Position numbers and translations under genes: made by a program. 33,469 nt of DNA from Pinisolibacter sp040275425 (lineage in GTDB: Bacteria > Pseudomonadota > Alphaproteobacteria > Rhizobiales > Ancalomicrobiaceae), in the NCBI GenBank assembly GCA_040275425.1, contig JBEOKB010000260.1:1-33469 (forward strand), given 5' to 3'. The notes below the pieces were generated by a model, which saw only the letters and a program-made list of their open reading frames with translations, made no database searches and was not told the DNA's origin. Positions 24,180 to 31,948 of the stretch are shown here, piece by piece; the stretch's first letter is position 1, and the number at the start of each line of letters is the position of its first letter.

Positions 24180-25301
24180 CTAGCGCGCGCCCACCGCCAG
24201 GGTCGTCACCGACCCGACCGTGCCGATCAGCACCGCGCCGACCCGGTCGCCCAGGCCGACGTGGGCGTCCGACACCGGCTGACCGGCGAGGAAGCGTTCG
24301 CCCAGCAGCCGCACGACGTCGGGGCTCTTGGTGAACTGGTCGTGGTTGAGGGAGTCGCCGCCGCTCATCGCGGTCAGATCGATCACGTCGACCCCCTGCC
24401 TCTCCAGCATGGCGCGGTGGGGCGCGGCGAAGGGATCGATCGCGCCGAGCCGCACGCCGCCGCCGGCGACGAACTTCGCCAGATCGAGCGCATGGTCGTC
24501 GCGCGACACGAACAGGGTGAAGCGCGGCCCCCGCCCGATCCGGGCGAGCTGGCCGCGAAAGACGTCGACGTCGAGATCGGGGGACGCGAGGATCACGTTG
24601 CCGAGCTTGGCCGACACGCCGCCGTCGCGGATCGCCATCTGCCGCACCGCCTCGACCGCGGGCCAACCGCCCATCGAATGGGCCAGCACGGTCACGTCGG
24701 CGACGCCGGGATCGGCGACCGCCGTCCGCAGCACCCGCTCCAGCGCGTCGCGCGCGACGGTGGCGCTCTCCTTGTCGTAGTCGTAGGCCCAGACGGACCC
24801 GCGCGACGCCCAGGAGAACAGGACCGGCACGAAGTCGGTTCCGGTGTCGTGCACCAGCTGGGCGAAGCGGAACACCGCCTCGTCGTGGCGCGTGTCGAAG
24901 CCGTGGACGAACACCAGCACCCGGCGCTTGCCGGTGCGGTGGAACCAATGCCTCACGGCCGGCGTGTCCATCGCCGAGGTCCCGACCACGGCGAAGCCCC
25001 GCGCCGGATCGGTCGGGCGACCGGACGGCCACTGCACCTCGCCGACGGTTCGGGTCCGCTCAGGAGGAATCGACACCTCGACCCGGTCGATCTCGACCTT
25101 CGCGCCGCGTTCGCCGTCGAACGGCATGTCGGGACGTCCGGTCGGCGCGCGGGTGGTCACCACCAGCATGTCGACCCGCGACGCGCCCGCCGCTCCGAGC
25201 GTGGTCGGCGCCAGGCCCCCGGCGGCATGGCCGGCGCACCCGGCCAGGCCGAGCACCACCGCGATCACACCGAAACGGGCCCTCTGGCCGGGGGAACGCA
25301 T
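24180..25301 (-). CDS. Lipoprotein alpha/beta-hydrolase (DUF900 esterase)
   Basis: A 373-residue protein with a lipoprotein signal peptide (VVLGLAGC, Cys22) and a DUF900-type alpha/beta-hydrolase fold. The oxyanion region is VFVHGFDTRHDEAVFRFAQLVHD. The nucleophile elbow is AHSMGGW with Ser209; the base would be His320 in SLNHDQF and the acid one of the Asp residues in SPDLDVD. The substrate is unknown; members act on esters or lipids at the envelope. It follows DUF3309 after 4 bases and is last in the site E unit. Confidence 0.88.
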   Translation of the reverse strand: MRSPGQRARFGVIAVVLGLAGCAGHAAGGLAPTTLGAAGASRVDMLVVTTRAPTGRPDMPFDGERGAKVEIDRVEVSIPPERTRTVGEVQWPSGRPTDPARGFAVVGTSAMDTPAVRHWFHRTGKRRVLVFVHGFDTRHDEAVFRFAQLVHDTGTDFVPVLFSWASRGSVWAYDYDKESATVARDALERVLRTAVADPGVADVTVLAHSMGGWPAVEAVRQMAIRDGGVSAKLGNVILASPDLDVDVFRGQLARIGRGPRFTLFVSRDDHALDLAKFVAGGGVRLGAIDPFAAPHRAMLERQGVDVIDLTAMSGGDSLNHDQFTKSPDVVRLLGERFLAGQPVSDAHVGLGDRVGAVLIGTVGSVTTLAVGAR

Positions 25302-25305
25302 GACG

Positions 25306-25464
25306 TCACAGTCGGCCGAGCAGGAGCAGCACGACGACGACGATGAGGATCAACCCCACGCCGCCGCTCGGGACGTAGCCCCAATTGGCGCTGTGCGGCC
25401 AGGTCGGCAGCGCGCCGACGAGAAACAGGATCAGGACGATGAGGAGGATGGTGCCGAGACTCAT
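25306..25464 (-). CDS. DUF3309 small membrane protein
   Basis: A 52-residue protein too short for many gene callers. It has the family pattern MSLGTILLIVLILFLVGALP, the central WPHSANWGYVPSGGVG turn and a second hydrophobic helix LILIVVVVLLLLGRL. DUF3309 proteins are frequent stress-induced inner-membrane peptides in alphaproteobacteria; function is unknown. AAAGGAG precedes the ATG at 25464. A perfect inverted repeat separates it from the PRC-barrel gene upstream. Confidence 0.92.
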   Translation of the reverse strand: MSLGTILLIVLILFLVGALPTWPHSANWGYVPSGGVGLILIVVVVLLLLGRL

Positions 25465-25488
25465 GGGGGGTCTCCTTTCGAGAGGCCG

Positions 25489-25526
25489 CCGGTCACGATC
25501 GCCAATACGTTCGCGATCGTGACCGG
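25489..25526. repeat. Perfect 14-base inverted repeat between PRC-barrel and DUF3309 genes
   Basis: CCGGTCACGATCGC and GCGATCGTGACCGG pair perfectly around a 10-base loop. No T-run follows on either strand, so a simple intrinsic terminator is unlikely. An RNA stability hairpin that sets the ratio of the flanking genes, or an operator, are alternatives. Confidence 0.8.
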
Positions 25527-25535
25527 TGTTCGTCG

Positions 25536-25925
25536 TTACTTGGTGTACTTGTATTCAGGCAGGGCCTTCAGCGAGTCCTTGGTGGCGCCGCCGAGATACA
25601 TCTCGGCGTCACGAACCTCGAGCGAGCTGGCCGGAACCACCACGAGCTTGTTGCCGACGCCGAGGAAGCCGCCGACGGACAGCACCGCGAACGGGACCTT
25701 GTCGGTCGGGGTGACGATCAGATCGTCGATCGTGCCGACGGTCTCGCCGGTCTCGTTGACGATGGCCGCGCCGACCACCTTGGAGGTGCGGTAACCGGTC
25801 GCCAGGGTGGTGGCGTCCACCTTCATCAGCGAGATGGTCTGCACCACGCCCTGCGCGAACGCCGGGCCGGCCAGGACGGCGCCGACGAGGGCGACGCTCA
25901 CGAGAAACTTGGTCGAAATGGTCAT
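25536..25925 (-). CDS. Periplasmic PRC-barrel protein
   Basis: A 129-residue protein with a signal peptide (1-25, ending PAFAQ). The PRC-barrel fold covers residues about 38-110: YRTSKVVGAAIVNETGETVGTIDDLIVTPTDKVPFAVLSVGGFLGVGNKLVVVPASSLEV. PRC barrels bind RNA or protein partners in RimM and photosynthetic reaction centres. Exported short versions like this are common alphaproteobacterial stress genes with unknown partners. It lies 60 bases after CsbD in the site E unit. Confidence 0.92.
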   Translation of the reverse strand: MTISTKFLVSVALVGAVLAGPAFAQGVVQTISLMKVDATTLATGYRTSKVVGAAIVNETGETVGTIDDLIVTPTDKVPFAVLSVGGFLGVGNKLVVVPASSLEVRDAEMYLGGATKDSLKALPEYKYTK

Positions 25926-25985
25926 GGGGATCGTCCTTCGATGTGGGAGGGCGTCCGCGAACCGCGATGGCCCGCGGAGCGGTCG

Positions 25986-26156
25986 TCACTTCTTCAGCGC
26001 GTCTTTGGTGCTGCCGACGAGATTCTGGATCTTGCCGGCCATCTGGTCGGCCTGCCCGTCCGCGACGAGCTTGGCGTCTCCGAGGACCTTGCCGGCCCCT
26101 TCTTCGAGAACGCCCTTGATCTGCTTGGCGGAACCGACGATGCGATCTTTGTTCAT
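25986..26156 (-). CDS. CsbD-family stress protein
   Basis: A 56-residue protein of the CsbD family (MNKDRIVGSAKQIKGVLEEGAGKVLGD, then DQMAGKIQNLVGSTKD), which forms a small alpha-helical bundle. CsbD is a general stress protein in many bacteria and a sigma-B target in Bacillus; its molecular role is not known. The ATG at 26156 fits the family start; the upstream in-frame ATG at 26210 would add 18 atypical residues. It is second in the site E unit. Confidence 0.92.
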   Translation of the reverse strand: MNKDRIVGSAKQIKGVLEEGAGKVLGDAKLVADGQADQMAGKIQNLVGSTKDALKK

Positions 26157-26270
26157 GATTTCGATCCTTTGGGTTCGAGGGCTCGCGGGCGGTCGACGGC
26201 CCTTGTCCACGAGCGGGTGCCGGCGTCGGACGGGGCCGTCCGGCGGTGAGAGAAGCGGTGACCGACGGCG

Positions 26271-26504
26271 TCAGTGCTCGGGCATTTCGCTCGACGGGCT
26301 TCGAATGAAGCCCTGGGCGGAACCGGCGAAGCGGTGCGCGAGATCGCTGTGCTCGAGGGCGCTGGCCGCATGCCGTTCGGCGGTGGGGTGATCACCGAGT
26401 TCGTAGAAGTGGGACGCCTGATGGTGATGGTGCGCGGCGGCGTGGTGATGGGCCGCCGCCTGGTCATGGTGGGCCGCGGCCAGACGCTCGGGAGCTGATT
26501 TCAT
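26271..26504 (-). CDS. Small His/Ala-rich helical protein
   Basis: A 77-residue cytoplasmic protein with 15 or so histidines, spaced in helical Ala-His-His repeats (AAAHHDQAAAHHHAAAHHHHQ) followed by HFYELGDHPTAERHAASALEHSDLAHRFA. It resembles small AAEHHEAAAxHH-type proteins found in proteobacteria, whose function is unknown. Metal binding or DNA/RNA condensation are possible from composition only. The start at 26504 is set by GGGGGAGG 8 bases upstream rather than the ATG further out. It heads the site E unit. Confidence 0.78.
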   Translation of the reverse strand: MKSAPERLAAAHHDQAAAHHHAAAHHHHQASHFYELGDHPTAERHAASALEHSDLAHRFAGSAQGFIRSPSSEMPEH

Positions 26505-26629
26505 CGGGAAACCTCCCCCGGGGCTGTCGTGGAACATCGATTCCCGTTCGCGAATTCGGACACGGGGGAGCGTTGCCGCGACGACCGGCCTCGTCGTGAG
26601 GGATGGTGGGATCGCTGGGATCGAGATCG

Positions 26630-26677
26630 AGCCTAGGGGGCATCGCCCGACGCAGGCAGCCTCGGAAACTACTCGAG
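26630..26677 (-). promoter_or_regulatory. Stress-regulon promoter, site E (His-rich/CsbD/PRC unit)
   Basis: Minus strand: CTCGAGTAGTTTCCGA (26677-26662), then GGCTGCCTG, then TAGGCT (26635-26630) followed by CG. The last sense codons and stop of the hybrid kinase gene (CTC GAG TAG) form the first nine bases of this element. Confidence 0.7.
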
Positions 26678-29600
26678 TTCGCCGGTCGGGGCGCGGAGGG
26701 GAGGATCGCCGTCCGCACCGCCGCGCGCCGCGAGCACCAGCCGCGCCAGAGCCGGCAACGACTTGGCGCCGGTCCGCGCCATGATTGCGGCGCGGTGGTT
26801 CTCGACCGTGCGCTGGCTGATGCCGAGATCGGCGGCGATGTTCTTGCTCGGCTGCCCGGCCAGCACCAGATCCATGATCTCGCGCTGGCGGTCGGTCAGT
26901 CCGGCCAGCCGGGCCTCGGAGGTCTCGCGCCAGATCGCCTTCTGGTCGGCGTCGCGGGCGAGATCGAGCGCCTGGCGCACCGCCGCCACCAGATCGTCTG
27001 CGCCGAGCGGCTTCTCCAGGAAGTCCATCGCCCCGGCCTTCATCGCCTCGACCGCCATGCCGACGTCCGACCGGCCGGTGATCATGATCGCCGGCAGCCG
27101 TCGTCCGGTCTCCGCCAACCGTCGCAGCAGGTCGAGCCCGCTCATTCCGGGCAGATAGGCGTCGATCAACAGGCACGACACCTGCGCCCATGGCTCCGGC
27201 GTCGCCAGGAATGCCTCGGCGCCGGCGTGATCGACCACGCTCATGCCCTCGCACTCCAGTAGGTTCCGCAGCTCGAGCCGCATCGCCTCGTCGTCGTCGA
27301 CCACGTAGACCACCGCCGCGCCTCGCTCGATCGGTGCGGCCTCCGCCGCGACCGGCGTGGGCGCGGCCGCGACGGTCCCGGCCGCCGGATCGGCGAGCAG
27401 GCGGGTGACCAGACGCAGCAGCGCGTCCGCCCGCATCGGCTTGTCGACGTGGACGCACGCCGCCTCGGCGATCTCGCGCAGGATCACCGGCGAGATCTCC
27501 CCGGTCAGAACGATCACCGGCAGCGGCCGCGAGGTGCGCCCGCGCAGGGTCGTGGCGATCGTCACACCGTTCGATCCGCCGGGGAGATTGTAGTCGACCA
27601 GCAGAAGATCGGGCCGCACCCGGCCGCGCGCCACGATGTCGAGCGCCGCCGGACCGTCGGCGACGGTCGTCACCCGATGCCCGGCCTCCTCGAGCAGCGT
27701 CCGCAGCAGCTCGCGCACGTCGTCGTCGTCCTCCACCACCAGGACGGTGCCGACCGGGGCGAGCGCGGGTTCCGGCGCGGACACGGGTCGAGCAGCGGCC
27801 GTCGCCATCGACGGCGGTTCGTCGACGACCTCGGCTTCGACGGCGAACGACGATCCCCGCCCCGGACGGGAGCGGACGTCGATCGCGTGGCCGAGCAGGT
27901 CGCCGAGCCGCTTGACGATCGACAGCCCGAGCCCGAGCCCGCGCGCCCGCTCGCGCACCGAATTGTCGATCTGATGATACTCCTCGAAGATCGACTTCAG
28001 CTCGGCCTCGGGAATGCCGATGCCGGTGTCGTGAACCTCGATGCGCACCCGGTCGCCGTGACGGCGGCACCCCAGCAGCACCTTGCCGCGCCGGGTGTAC
28101 TTGAGCGCGTTCGACAGGAGATTGCGCAGCATCTGTTCGAGCAGTCGCGGGTCGCTCGCCACTCTCAGGCGCGACGGCACCACCCGCAGCGACAGGCCCT
28201 TGGCCTCGGCGTGATAGGTGAACTCGGCCTTCATCCGGTCGAGGAGATCGGCGATCGGGACGGCCGAGACCTCCGCCCTCACCGTGCCCGCCTCGATCTG
28301 GTTCATGTCGAGCAGCGTGTCGAGCATGCCGGTCATGGCACTCAGCGTCTCGTCGAAGCGGCGGACGACGTCCTGCGCCTTGTCGCCCTGGACCGTGCGC
28401 GCCAACAGCCCCTGGAGCAGGCACAGGGTCTGCAGCGGCTGGCGCAGATCGTGGCTGGCGGCGGCGAGAAAGCGGGTCTTGGCGAGATTGGCGAGGTCGG
28501 CCTGACGTCGCGCCGCGTCGAGCGCCTGGGCGGTGCGGCGTCGTTCGGTGACGTCGGTGAAGGTGATCACCACGCCCTCGACCCCGTCGCCGCGAACCCG
28601 GTAGGGTTGCACCCGGCGCAGGAACCAGGTGCCGGTCTCGGTCTCGATCTCGCGTTCGATCGCCTGCAGGGTGCGAAGCACCGCGCGCGCGTCGGCCGAC
28701 AGCGCCGCGTCGGCGGCGAGCGAGCGCAGATCGGCGAGCGGGCGACCGATGTCGCCGGGCAGGATCGCGAACAGCGACCGGGTCGCCGGGGTGAAGAAGC
28801 GGATCGCCAGCGAGGCGTCGAGGAACAGCGTCGCCACGTCGGTCGAATAGAGCACGTTCTGCAGATCGTCGGCGGTGGTGCGGTGGCGCTCCAGCGTCTC
28901 CTGCAGCTGGCCGTTCAGCGCCGTGAGCTCCTCGTTGAGCGACTGGAGTTCCTCCTTGGAGGTCAGCAGTTCCTCGTTGGTCGACTGATACTCCTCGTTG
29001 ACCGACAGTGCCTCCTCGGTGACGGCCTTCTGTTCCTCGCTCGACAGCTCGAGATTGCGGATCGCGGCGTGCAACTCCGAGCGGGTCGCGTCGAGTTCAC
29101 GCTCGAGCTCGATCACGCGGGGATCGTCGTCGTCGGAGGAGGACGGGGTGGTGTTCCGAGCCGCCTTCTCGGCCTGCTCGACGAAACACACCAACATCAT
29201 CTCCTCGCCGCCGTGGGTCAGCGGTGTGACGTCGACGGCGAAGCGGAGTGCCGCGCCGAGGTGGACGATGCTCCCCCCTCCGACCACCGTGTGTTCGCGC
29301 TTCTCTCCGGCCCGATGGATCGCGGCGCGCAGCTTGGTGCGCAGCGTCGGCGGGGTCATGTCGATCAGATCGCGGCTCGGCCAGCCCGGGGCCACCCGCA
29401 GAAACCGCTCGGTCGGTCCGATCGAGTAGAGGCACTGGCCGGCGGTGTCGATCAGAACCGCCGCCGGGGCGAAGCGCTCCATCACCATGTGGCGGCACAA
29501 CTCGGCCAGACTGCCCTGGCGCGAGAGCGACTGGATATCGCCGGATCGCTCGACCAGACGGCCGGCATTGGAGAAGTTGGGCACGAGATGATGGTCGACC

Positions 29601-31045
29601 GGGCGCCCACGCCCGACGCGGCGCCAGATCCGCTCCGATTTGAACTCGACTTCGAAGCGATCCCCGACCTCGCCCAGGCTCTCGGTGCCGCCGAGGAGCA
29701 GCAGGCCGCCCTCCACCAGGGCGAAGTGGAACAGTGCCATCACCTTGTACTGTGCCTGCTGGCCCAGATAGATCAACAGGTTGCGGCACGAGATCAGGTC
29801 CATGCGCGAGAACGGCGGATCGGAGAGGACGTCCTGAACCGTGAACACCACCTTCGAGCGCAGATCCTGTCCGACGCGCAGGCCCTGGTCGTCGCGGGTG
29901 AAGAACCGCGCCAGCCGCTCGGCCGAGACGTCCGTCTCGATCGTCGTCGGGTAGAGCCCCTCGCGCGCGACCGCCACCGCGTCGGCGTCGACGTCCGAGG
30001 CGAAGACCTGAAGGCGGATGTTGCGCCCGGATTCGGTGATCGCCTCCTGGAACACCATCGCCAGCGAATAGGCCTCCTCGCCGGTGGAGCAGCCCGCCAC
30101 CCAGATGCGCAGGGGATGTTCGGGCGGGCGAGCGGCGATCATCTCCGGTGCGATCTCGTTGCGCAGTCGCGCGAACACCGCCGGATCGCGGAAGAAGCGG
30201 GTGACGTTGATCAAGAGATCCTTGGCGAGCAGATCGACCTCGGCCGGATCGCCGACGAGTCGGTCGAGGTAGCGGTCGGTGTCCTCCGGCGCGATCGCCA
30301 GCATCCCCATGCGCCGTTCGATCCGCCGGCGCAGCGTTCCGGGCTTGTAGGGCGTGAAGTCGTGCGGCGTCCGCGTGCGCAACAGCGCGACGATCTCCGC
30401 CAATCGATCGGGAGCGCCGATCGAACCGGCCGTCCCGAGGGAGGGGCCGTGCCGCGCTCGGTCGAGCAGGACGGCGGGAATCTCGGCGAGCGGCAGGACC
30501 AGGTCGACCGAGCCGGTTTCCACCGCGTTGCGCGGCATGCCGCTGAACCCGGCCTCGCTCGGATCCTGGGCGATCACCAGCCCTCCGGCCGCCTTGATCG
30601 CCCGCACGCCGAGACTGCCGTCCGATCCGGTGCCGGAGAGCACGATGCAGATCGCGCGGGAGCCGAAGTCCTTCGCCATCGACCGCAGCAGGAAGTCGAA
30701 GGCGTGGCGCGCGCCGTGGCGATCGGCCGGCGGCGACAGATGCAGCAGACCATCGGTGACGGACAGATAGAACGCGGGCGGGATGACGTGGAGCCGGTCG
30801 GGCTCGAGACGGAGCCCGTCGCTCACCTGGACGACCGACATCGCGGTGTACCCCGCGAGCAGATCGACCATCAGGCTCTCGTGGGTCGGGTCGAGGTGCT
30901 GGACCAGCACGAAGGCCATGCCGGTATCGGCCGGCAGCGCCGACAGCAGCTTCCGGCAGGCCTCGAGGCCTCCCGCCGACGCACCGATCCCGACCGCCAC
31001 GAGGCCGGTGTCGATCGCGTTCGCTCGTGGGGGAAGGCCCGCCAT
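26669..31045 (-). CDS. CheB-CheR-PAS-histidine kinase-REC-REC-HTH hybrid regulator
   Basis: A 1458-residue cytoplasmic protein. Residues 15-195 are a CheB methylesterase with Ser23, His50 and Asp142. Residues 222-475 are a CheR methyltransferase with SAM loop VAGCSTGEEAYS. A coiled coil (645-730) and PAS domain (735-835) follow. The kinase core has His865 in ASHDLRQPLQ, Asn979 and the G boxes DTGIGIP and GLGLGL. Receiver 1 (1099-1215) has Asp1151 and receiver 2 (1246-1362) has Asp1295. The C terminus (1381-1440) is a LuxR/FixJ-type helix-turn-helix (LTDRQREIMDLVLAGQPSKNIAADLGISQRTVENHRAA). Sensing, phosphotransfer and DNA binding thus lie in one chain. All catalytic residues look intact. No membrane helix is seen. 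The ATG at 31045 has AAGGTGG upstream; the longer open frame has no domain support. It is directly upstream of the stress block. Confidence 0.9.
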   Translation of the reverse strand: MAGLPPRANAIDTGLVAVGIGASAGGLEACRKLLSALPADTGMAFVLVQHLDPTHESLMVDLLAGYTAMSVVQVSDGLRLEPDRLHVIPPAFYLSVTDGLLHLSPPADRHGARHAFDFLLRSMAKDFGSRAICIVLSGTGSDGSLGVRAIKAAGGLVIAQDPSEAGFSGMPRNAVETGSVDLVLPLAEIPAVLLDRARHGPSLGTAGSIGAPDRLAEIVALLRTRTPHDFTPYKPGTLRRRIERRMGMLAIAPEDTDRYLDRLVGDPAEVDLLAKDLLINVTRFFRDPAVFARLRNEIAPEMIAARPPEHPLRIWVAGCSTGEEAYSLAMVFQEAITESGRNIRLQVFASDVDADAVAVAREGLYPTTIETDVSAERLARFFTRDDQGLRVGQDLRSKVVFTVQDVLSDPPFSRMDLISCRNLLIYLGQQAQYKVMALFHFALVEGGLLLLGGTESLGEVGDRFEVEFKSERIWRRVGRGRPVDHHLVPNFSNAGRLVERSGDIQSLSRQGSLAELCRHMVMERFAPAAVLIDTAGQCLYSIGPTERFLRVAPGWPSRDLIDMTPPTLRTKLRAAIHRAGEKREHTVVGGGSIVHLGAALRFAVDVTPLTHGGEEMMLVCFVEQAEKAARNTTPSSSDDDDPRVIELERELDATRSELHAAIRNLELSSEEQKAVTEEALSVNEEYQSTNEELLTSKEELQSLNEELTALNGQLQETLERHRTTADDLQNVLYSTDVATLFLDASLAIRFFTPATRSLFAILPGDIGRPLADLRSLAADAALSADARAVLRTLQAIEREIETETGTWFLRRVQPYRVRGDGVEGVVITFTDVTERRRTAQALDAARRQADLANLAKTRFLAAASHDLRQPLQTLCLLQGLLARTVQGDKAQDVVRRFDETLSAMTGMLDTLLDMNQIEAGTVRAEVSAVPIADLLDRMKAEFTYHAEAKGLSLRVVPSRLRVASDPRLLEQMLRNLLSNALKYTRRGKVLLGCRRHGDRVRIEVHDTGIGIPEAELKSIFEEYHQIDNSVRERARGLGLGLSIVKRLGDLLGHAIDVRSRPGRGSSFAVEAEVVDEPPSMATAAARPVSAPEPALAPVGTVLVVEDDDDVRELLRTLLEEAGHRVTTVADGPAALDIVARGRVRPDLLLVDYNLPGGSNGVTIATTLRGRTSRPLPVIVLTGEISPVILREIAEAACVHVDKPMRADALLRLVTRLLADPAAGTVAAAPTPVAAEAAPIERGAAVVYVVDDDEAMRLELRNLLECEGMSVVDHAGAEAFLATPEPWAQVSCLLIDAYLPGMSGLDLLRRLAETGRRLPAIMITGRSDVGMAVEAMKAGAMDFLEKPLGADDLVAAVRQALDLARDADQKAIWRETSEARLAGLTDRQREIMDLVLAGQPSKNIAADLGISQRTVENHRAAIMARTGAKSLPALARLVLAARGGADGDPPLRAPTGELE

Positions 31046-31391
31046 CGCATCCACCTTCGACGGACGCCGCCGTCTCGGGACCGGTCGTGATTCTATCACG
31101 CCACGATCGAACCGGCGCGACATTCCATCCTCCGACGATCGGAAGAGGTTCGTGGCGGCGGCGTGCCCTTCGAACCGCCCGTGCGCTCGCGCCGGACGGA
31201 TGGGTAGATTCCGATCCTCGCGCATCGTCTCCCGACCGGGTCGAATGGGTTCAGACGAGCCGCTCGTTCGAGGGCTCGTCGTCCTCGAGTGGGCCCTGCC
31301 TCCGCCCCGGGGCAGGGTCCCCGACGGCCTAGCGCGCGCCCCGCGTGCTCTCGCCTTCGCGAGACGCCTCGTTCCGGAAAGGAACTCCCCC
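31046..31391. promoter_or_regulatory. Divergent control region of the hybrid kinase and CHRD genes
   Basis: No gene is seen in 346 bases. On the minus strand TAGAAT (31095-31090) could be a -10 box for the kinase. Towards the CHRD gene, CCCTGCC and GGCAGGG form an inverted repeat at about 31300-31317, with CTCGAGTGG just before it. That is only a partial match to the stress element, lacking TTTCCGA. GGAAAGGA before 31392 is the CHRD ribosome site. Confidence 0.35.
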
Positions 31392-31826
31392 ATGACGAAT
31401 TCGACCCGTACCCTGTTCGGCGCCCTCTTCCTCTCGACCGCGCTCCTCTCTCTCCCGGCCCTGGCCGAGACGACGGCCTTCAAGGCGACCCTGTCGGCGG
31501 CCGAGGAAGTGCCGGCGGTGACGTCGAAGGGGATGGGCTCGGCCGAGGCGACCTACGACGACGCCACCAAGAAGCTCACCTGGAAGGGCAGCTACTCCGG
31601 TCTCGGCGGTCCGGTCACCGCGGCGCACTTCCACGGCCCGGCCGAGGTCGGCAAGACCGGCGGCGTGCAGGTGCCGGTCGAGGCGACCGGCAGTCCCTTC
31701 ATGGGATTCGCCACCCTCACCGACGCGCAGGCCTCCGATCTGCTGGGCGGGCGCCTCTACCTCAACCTCCACACCGCCGCCAATCCGAACGGCGAGATCC
31801 GCGGTCAGGTCGTCAAGGTGAAGTGA
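31392..31826 (+). CDS. Secreted CHRD-domain protein
   Basis: A 144-residue protein with a signal peptide (1-25, cleaved after ALA) and a single CHRD domain (about 28-142). Signatures are FKATLSAAEEVPAVTSKGMGSAEATYD, AAHFHGPAEVGKTGGVQV and LNLHTAANPNGEIRGQV. The HFHG and NLHT...GEIRGQ motifs are diagnostic. CHRD domains were first seen in animal chordin; the bacterial role is unknown, probably extracytoplasmic. The ATG at 31392 has GGAAAGGA upstream. It is divergent from the hybrid kinase gene. Confidence 0.93.
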   Translation: MTNSTRTLFGALFLSTALLSLPALAETTAFKATLSAAEEVPAVTSKGMGSAEATYDDATKKLTWKGSYSGLGGPVTAAHFHGPAEVGKTGGVQVPVEATGSPFMGFATLTDAQASDLLGGRLYLNLHTAANPNGEIRGQVVKVK

Positions 31827-31842
31827 ACCCCATGTCCACCGT

Positions 31843-31862
31843 CCCGCCGGTTCGCCGGCGGG
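31843..31862 (+). terminator. Hairpin after the CHRD gene
   Basis: CCCGCCGG and CCGGCGGG pair around a TTCG tetraloop, 16 bases after the stop codon. There is no T-run, so termination is uncertain. Confidence 0.45.
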
Positions 31863-31948
31863 GCGGGGCCCTTCCCGGTCGTCGGTCGCGTCGCCACCGG
31901 GCGACGGGAGCACCCGCATCTGGTCCCATCCGGGGGGCGTCATGACCG

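Noticed and set aside
20072..26677. The GGAAAC in the plus-strand reading of the repeated element as an EcfG -35 box
   Set aside because: EcfG promoters need GGAAC followed 16-18 bases later by CGTT. No CGTT follows in any of the five copies, and the genes lie on the other strand.
20072..26677. The five repeats as a CRISPR array or dispersed insertion-sequence ends
   Set aside because: Spacing is irregular (about 0.4 to 2.9 kb), there is no spacer pattern, and the conserved TAGGNT at fixed distance marks promoters rather than mobile ends.
31043..31483. A longer N terminus for the hybrid kinase, up to 31483
   Set aside because: The added 146 residues are basic low-complexity sequence without domain support. 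A good ribosome site precedes the ATG at 31045, and a candidate -10 box lies inside the extension.
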